DNA of 64,000 nt from Malaya genurostris (lineage: Eukaryota; Arthropoda; Insecta; Diptera; Culicidae), in NCBI RefSeq assembly GCF_030247185.1, contig NC_080572.1, positions 10,619,007-10,683,006 of the forward strand. The letters are read 5' to 3'. The position numbers and the translations under genes were made by a program. Below are positions 58,600-64,000 of this stretch, in pieces. Positions within the stretch are counted from its first letter, which is position 1, and each line of letters starts with the position of its first letter. A model generated the notes under the pieces. That model had not been told where the DNA came from and searched no databases. It was given only the letters and a program-made list of their open reading frames with translations.

Positions 58600-59230
58600 T
58601 TATATTTCCATGAATTGTTTATTTGCTTGCTCTATCTACAATTATTACATGTACATGTATAATTCTTAATTACATTTAAGGTTTTTAGTTTTTAAAAATT
58701 GTATGAGTACTACGTGCATCGTAATTCGAATACAGGCTTGTGGCGATTGTGGTTTCTGAAATCGGAATGAAAGAATGGTATTTTTGTGTGCCTGGAATCA
58801 TTTTGGTATCTTTATAAACACTACTCCACACGGTCACACCCCGTTCATATTTTTCTTGTGACACGTAACAAAAAGACATGGTCGTGAATGCATCTCGACT
58901 TCTCTGCTCTGCCCATTCATATAATTGTTTTGCAGTTGTAATTGGGTGTTCATGTAGTTTAGCCAAGCTTTCACGTCGTGCCATTCGCTTTAAATTACCC
59001 CCGAGTGCATCACATGGTTCTTTACCATGAGAAGTTGCAAAAAAATGCCACTCAGCATCAATGTTATACATTGATTTCAATTTACAGAGACTTGCAATTT
59101 TTTTTCTGTTTTTGTATTGCGAGGCAGCTCCGTCAGACATAAATAAAACCTTAAATATAATTAAGAATTATTCATGTACATGTAATAATTGTAGATATAG
59201 CAAGCAAATAAACAATTCATAGAAATATAA
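58600..59230. mobile_element. Unit with 86-bp inverted repeats enclosing one reading frame
   Basis: 58600-58685 (TTATATTTCCATGAATTGTT ... TTAAGGTTTT) is the reverse complement of 59145-59230, with about four mismatches. The space between is almost exactly filled by a 151-codon reverse-strand frame. The left arm begins at the frame's stop codon, and the right arm ends 5 bp before the first ATG. No target-site duplication was evident. It may be a MITE that captured an exon, or a foldback derivative like the one at 5917. Confidence 0.75.
58685..59140 (-). pseudogene. C-terminal fragment of an 'ATSHGK' transposase-like protein
   Basis: The reverse-strand frame from 59140 to the stop at 58685 is uninterrupted. 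It contains MSDGAASQYKNRKKIASLC, WHFFATSHGKEPCDALGGNL, KRMARRES and YEWAEQRSRDAF. I recall the combination SDGAxSQYKN ... AEWHFFATSHGKxxCDxxGG from uncharacterised, transposase-like proteins in arthropods and cnidarians. Conserved acidic and His residues (SDGA, SHGK, CD) fit an RNase H-fold nuclease core, but that is inference. The frame could extend about 10 codons upstream (FKVLF) before a stop in the right arm, so the N-terminal two-thirds are missing. The lack of stops suggests recent origin or capture. Confidence 0.5.
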
Positions 59231-59234
59231 TAAA

Positions 59235-61970
59235 TGGAGTTATAATTAAATATTCATGTATCTTAAGAACAGCTACTTTTCGAAGAAAGGATATCATGAA
59301 CAAATTTATTGCCTTCAACCTGTAGAATAATATTCTACTGTTTAAATGATTATCTTTCAACGAGAACTTGAAATTTCGAATATATCTGTAAATTGTTTTA
59401 GCTGTAACTTCTTCATTTTTCAAAAAGCACGGATGGGATAGCCATCAATCTGTAGGTTTTAATAAGAGCTGTAAAATAAAAACTATCAAAAAAAATCGAA
59501 ACCCTGATTTTTTTTAATTTAATTTTTTTGGTTCATTTTGAAGTTATTGAGAAAAAAAACAAAATTTTTTTTCAGTGTATATTTTTTTAAAGTGCCCTAT
59601 TGATTCCCTACAACTTCTTCCTGGACTCCTTTTTTGTACAATTAACGGATTCCGAGTTACAACGATTTGAAAAAGGCAATTTTGGTGAAATGCAAAAATA
59701 CATACGCCCTTTTTAAAAATCAGTCGTGAATCGTATTGACCTCTCCATCGGTTCAAAACTTATGGTTTGCCATACTGAAGCCGTGTGCAAAGTTTCATCC
59801 AAATCGGAGAAGGTCGAGTCTGATGATCTAGTAAGCATTTCTGTAATTGCTCATATGTCACTACGATGAATCAACTATTTTTCTAAATCCTATTCACTCG
59901 TTTATTTCGCAGCAGGTAATTCAATAATAGGCAAGTTTTTACAATAGTATTTCAAATTTTCCTTCAGTATTTCACGAATAATAATCAAGACCTCCCGGGA
60001 CTTCAGTTCGGATATTGTTGAAACGTGAACTTGGTAAGTCCGTGAGTTTAGTGATGCATCCGAGCATCTTAAAACCGGAACATACATGCTCGCGCGCGAA
60101 TACTGACATTTATACTAACAAATATCCAGTGACACTTATGGAGTGCACAGTAGTATATACGGACTCTAGTAACAATAAGTGTTGGACTAACGTCCCTTTC
60201 CATTTCTTAGACCATCTACGTTCGGGCCTGGCCGGCGCCGGCACTGATCAATGAATTCTGGAATTACCAGAAGATGTACATTGAAGGATGATTTACCCAG
60301 GTCGGATCATCTTGGAATTCCCTGTACAATTTCAGCTAATCCCGATCAGTAACGGAGTAGCAACCAGGGGTGGTCGCTTAAGCTCAAAATATGCAGTCTT
60401 TGACAAAAATGCGTATTTTGATAATTAAAATATAATTGTAGAACATCCGAAAATTCTAAAAAATCATTGAAAAAAGTTAAGATGGAAATACTTGATTTTG
60501 GGGGTCCTCAATAAACAGTGCGCCATATCCCGACACCAATGCATTTTAAATTGTTTATGTCTTTGGCATGTTTTCTTGTTTGAACATGATCTACAATTTT
60601 TCTAAAGACGTAAATGCTCTATCTCGTATTGTAAGCAAAATATTTTTTTTAACTCACTTGTAGGTGGATTAATGTCAACTTTGATTATATTAAAAGAAGC
60701 GGACTATTTCAAACAGAAATTCTTCTGAAGACATAAAAGCTTCAGGGTTAAAAAGCACAAATAAAAAATCGCGTGTTTTGACATGATTGGGACCACTGTG
60801 CAACGGTTTTCTGCCGCAACAAAAGTTTTTATCCAGTCATTCGAAGTTTTGCTGCCGTCTGTCTTTGTGGAACGCAGCATGGATCTGACCACCCGTAACT
60901 AAAAAGCAAACCACGCTTCGTCCGCAGCGGCTGTATCGAATGCACCCTGGATGAACAAGTTAGTTGAAAATTGGTATTGCCCAAATTAAAATACGTTTTC
61001 GTCTGTATTTGAAGACGTCTATTTTACGCATATTTGATTAACTCTTACATAGGACGGAAGCATAACCTGTATCCCAGACGGTTACCTGTACTGTTTCTGT
61101 GGCGGCTGCCATAGCTAGAATGACATTCAATATTCATTTCGCAGCCCATGCTGATAATTATAGCATATCTTACCGTCGGTGAGAAGCAGGTAAGTTGGTT
61201 GTTACACAAATTTATACTTAATCGTAAAATAAATTTATGATTCTGAATTTCCGATCTGTGCAAAAAAAAGGTTCATGGCAAAATTAAAAGATGCACTTTC
61301 TTTTCAAATGCTGGCCACCTTAGAATGACTGGCAGCCATGCTTCTCCAGGGCGAAGTCCTGGTGGACACGCATGTCTCAAACGATACGAATGTCGGCACT
61401 CAAAAACTAAATCACGATACTCCGATCAGATGGTAATAACAGAATTCTAACAACTGGGGTAATTTATTTCAGAAACAGTTTGTAACTAAATTTGAAATAT
61501 TTTTGGCTGGTAAGCTGTTAAAATAACCAAAATAATAACAAAAAAAGACTCTAGCGGGAACAGATTTTGAAACGTTTGTATCATAATTAATATTGAATTT
61601 GATATAACTACAGAAGTCCGAAAGAATAAATTTATAACAGTACTTGAAATAAATTAGATAACAAAAAAAAAATCTTTATCACAGTCAACTTTTAGCATCA
61701 TTCTAATCCAAAATTGTTGAAGAATTTTTTTTATTAAATGAATAATTTATTTAGTGATCTGGTTTCTTCTTTTAGTTCTTTGATGTTCTGATCATTATAT
61801 TTCGATATAAAGCAAACGGAAGAACTCATTTTTTCAATTAATGAACATTATCACGAGTCTTGCAAATGAAAATAAAACATCATAACTTATTTTATTATTA
61901 TATTGTTATCATAAGCTTTAACTTTCAACTGTTTTCATTTGTTAAATATCCCAAAATAACACAAATTGTT
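59235..61970. other. Gene-free stretch
   Basis: Mostly AT-rich. 59.46-59.85 kb contains text such as TCGAGTCTGATGATCTAG and long A/T runs that look like an old repeat. 60.2-60.4 kb is GC-richer (GGCCTGGCCGGCGCCGGC) and contains GATCAGTAACGGAGTAGCAA, the complement of a phrase at 53048. CTTGTAGGTGGATTAATG at 60656 may be another remnant of the GGTGGATTAA end. No coding sequence recognised. Confidence 0.4.
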
Positions 61971-61973
61971 ATA

Positions 61974-62966
61974 ACAGATCGGCTGAAAAGTTCGTATCGT
62001 TTCTATGAGAGGGCGCCACTAGAATTAAATCCATACCGTTTTCAGTTAGTAACAATCTTCAAAAGATACGTGTACAAATTTGACAGCTGTCTGATTATTA
62101 GTTTGTGAGATATTGCATTTTGAGTGAAGCTACTTTTGTTATTGTGAAAAAAATGGAAAAAAAAGAATTTCGTGTGTTGATGAAACACTACTTTTTAATG
62201 AAAAAAAGTGTCGCCGATACCAAAAACTGGCTTGATGAGTGTTATCCAGACTCTGCACCATGCGAAGCAACAATTCGTAAGTGGTTTGCAAAATTTCGTA
62301 CTGGTCATATGAGCACCGAAGACGATGAACGCAGTGGACGTCCAAAAGAGGCTGTTACCGATGAAAACGTGAAAAAAATCCACAAAATGATTTTCAATGA
62401 CCGTAAAGTGAAGTTGATCGAGATAGCTGACACCCTAAAGATATCAAAGGAACGTGTTGGACATATTGTTCACGAATATTTAGATATGAGAAAGCTTTGT
62501 GCAAAATGGGTGCCGCGTGAGCTCACAATTATTAGAGCGTTTGAAGGACGAAATTTCCAAAAAACGGCCTCATTTGAAGAAGAAAAAAGTTTTGTTTCAT
62601 CAAGACAATGCACCGTGTCACAAGTCGATGAAAACCATGCTGAAATTGAACGAATTGGGCTTCGAATTGCTCCCTCATCCACCGTATTCTCCAGATTTGG
62701 CCCCCAGTGACTTTTTCCTGTTCTCAGATCTCAAGAGAATGCTCGCTGGTAAAAAAAAATTAGAAGCAATGAAGAGGTAATCGCTGAAACTGAGGCCTAT
62801 TTTGAGGCAAAGGACAAATCGTACTACAAAAATGGTATCGAAAAGCTGGAAGATCGCTATAATCGCTGTATCGCCTCTGATGGCAATTATGTTGAATAAT
62901 AAAAACGAATTTTGGCAAAAAAATGTGTGTTTCTATTAAACGATACGAACTTTTCAGCCGAACTGT
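61974..62966 (+). mobile_element. Irritans-type mariner (DD34D) with internal deletion
   Basis: The ends are ACAGATCGGCTGAAAAGTTC at 61974 and the complement ending TTTTCAGCCGAACTGT at 62966. Matching covers about 29 bp, through GTATCGTTT. The left flank is TA (61972-61973) and the right flank TG, probably a mutated TA. The 993-bp length against about 1.3 kb expected is explained by one deletion in the coding region. Confidence 0.9.
62153..62899 (+). pseudogene. Mariner transposase with the first catalytic motif deleted
   Basis: The ATG at 62153 opens MEKKEFRVLMKHYFLMKKS, a typical mariner start, with helix-turn-helix and GRP linker (SGRPKEAVTDENVKKIHKM), then KERVGHIVHEYLDMRKLCAK and WVPRELT. 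At about 62522 the sequence jumps to LLERLKDEISKKRP in another frame, so roughly 450-500 bp containing the first Asp motif are gone. The second Asp is in LFHQDNAPCHKSMK and the third in YSPDLAPSDFFLFSDLKRM, 34 residues later. A further shift at about 62755 leads to the C-terminus NRCIASDGNYVE, with its stop at 62897-62899. The ends remain well preserved, so it could be mobilised in trans. Confidence 0.92.
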
Positions 62967-62969
62967 TGA

Positions 62970-64000
62970 TATACTTGTGTTATGATTTTGTTATGTGCAT
63001 CTGATCGGGATTCTACCTGAAAACATATGTGAATCTCATCCACCCAACTACCCATGGGTTGTTCATACACCATGCGTCCTATTAAATAGGTAAACAATGT
63101 ATTGTTTTTTAGACAGAATCAACGTGAATTTTATATATTTTGTTTACCTGAAGTTTACGTAATGGCTACATGACGTGAACGTCCATTTTTTGCATAGGTA
63201 AATCTCATAACAGTTACATAGATAATGCATGAGTTCATGTTATATGGAATTCACTAAAACCAACACGGACTGAAATAGACATTGTTAATTTATTATTAAT
63301 ATTATTTTAATTAATTATGACCTTTTTCGATGGTCGAGTCGGAATTTGTGTTCTCTGAACCAAAATCTTGTTTTTTTGGAGTGTGCTTCATTAACTGTTG
63401 TTCCAAGACTGGTTGTAGCAGTAAATTCCAGGACTGTTGGCCGTAGTATCTCAGATTTATGATTGGTTTTGAGTCCGGTCGATAACGAATCATTTAATCA
63501 AAAACTTTACTATAACTCCTTGAATGTATTACGTTTTCTCTAGAAAGCTAGAAGATCGGAAATAATATCATCGATCTTTGGTGGTCTCCAATCGCAAAAA
63601 GCTGAAACCAGTCAATTTCGAGTCCTGGTGCTTAAAATGAAGATATGCATGTTTTATACTACACGAATTTTGGAATTGTAGTAAGTACAGCTTAGTAAGC
63701 TTCCTACAAAGAATGCGGAATGTTTCAATCTGTCACTAACATTTAAATCAGTTTTGTTGTTTAAATTTTTCATACAAGAAGTGCACTTATGCTTCGGACA
63801 TGGGACATTTTAAAATTCAATATGAATCAGATAACGTGTATTTAGTTCCCTGATGATAATAATAGACATCCCGTAGAATACAAAAAAGTACATTTACGTG
63901 AAAAATCCCATAAAACTAATGTGATTTATTTTTTGAGTGTGACAAAGGTGAGGCAACTGGACACCAGAATGGCTGACAACCACTTTTTTACCAAATAGCA
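62970..64000. other. Gene-free AT-rich stretch
   Basis: TGTGATTTATTTTTTGAGTGTG at 63920-63941 resembles the right end of the element at 14882-16066, but no partner end was found in the window. Nothing else was recognised. Confidence 0.4.

Noticed and set aside
1..64000. Endogenous viral sequence
   Set aside because: No frame showed viral polymerase, capsid or glycoprotein motifs. The only reverse transcriptase belongs to a non-LTR element with RNase H and zinc knuckles.

Overview
The window looks like intergenic or intronic DNA from a dipteran, most likely a culicine mosquito. It is strongly AT-rich with no intact host gene that I can recognise. Nearly everything identifiable is mobile-element debris. 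The mosquito assignment is inference: it rests on repeated DD37E transposases, a family first described in mosquitoes, a DD37D copy, an RNase H-bearing I-type LINE, and abundant interspersed repeats with phrases familiar from culicine genomes.

Layout. 0-6 kb: AT-rich sequence, a three-copy tandem repeat, a cluster of palindromic repeats around GCAGTTCAAATTGAACTGC, a tRNA-derived SINE, and a decayed reverse-strand coiled-coil reading frame (4.57-4.99 kb) that may be a host pseudogene. 5.9-6.8 kb: a DD41D Tc1/mariner element that has become a foldback structure. 10.5-13.7 kb: two DD37E elements, the second carrying a SINE fragment. 13.7-16.1 kb: a long culicine-type repeat and a 1.2 kb element with short terminal inverted repeats. 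20-22.3 kb: another copy of that repeat with a TG microsatellite, then a nearly complete DD34E Tc1 element with long inverted repeats. 24.6-30.2 kb: a TA-flanked foldback MITE, several SINEs, and the remnant of a further DD37E transposase. 30.3-34.3 kb, reverse strand: a degenerate I-clade non-LTR retrotransposon with recognisable ORF1 zinc knuckles, endonuclease, reverse transcriptase, RNase H and C-terminal CCHC parts. 35.6-44.6 kb: a palindromic MITE, a SINE, a DD37E element, a mariner remnant, then a nested cluster made of two head-to-tail MITEs, a second terminal-repeat family and a 0.5 kb tandem duplication. 45-47 kb and 53.9-55.7 kb: more culicine-type repeat. 49.8-50.7 kb: DD37D element. 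57.0-58.3 kb: DD37E element. 58.6-59.2 kb: a 151-codon reading frame enclosed by 86-bp inverted repeats. 62.0-63.0 kb: an irritans-type DD34D mariner with an internal deletion.

How the parts work together: they mostly do not. Every transposase and the LINE carry stops, frameshifts or deletions, so the copies here are non-autonomous relics. Several inverted-repeat ends are still well preserved and could have been mobilised by relatives elsewhere. At least ten Tc1/mariner relics from five catalytic classes lie in 64 kb, together with three tRNA-derived SINE families. The most unusual structures are the DD41D foldback element, the inverted-repeat-enclosed reading frame at 58.6 kb and the nested MITE block at 40.5-44.6 kb. 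I found no CRISPR array, tRNA or rRNA gene, or clear viral insertion.
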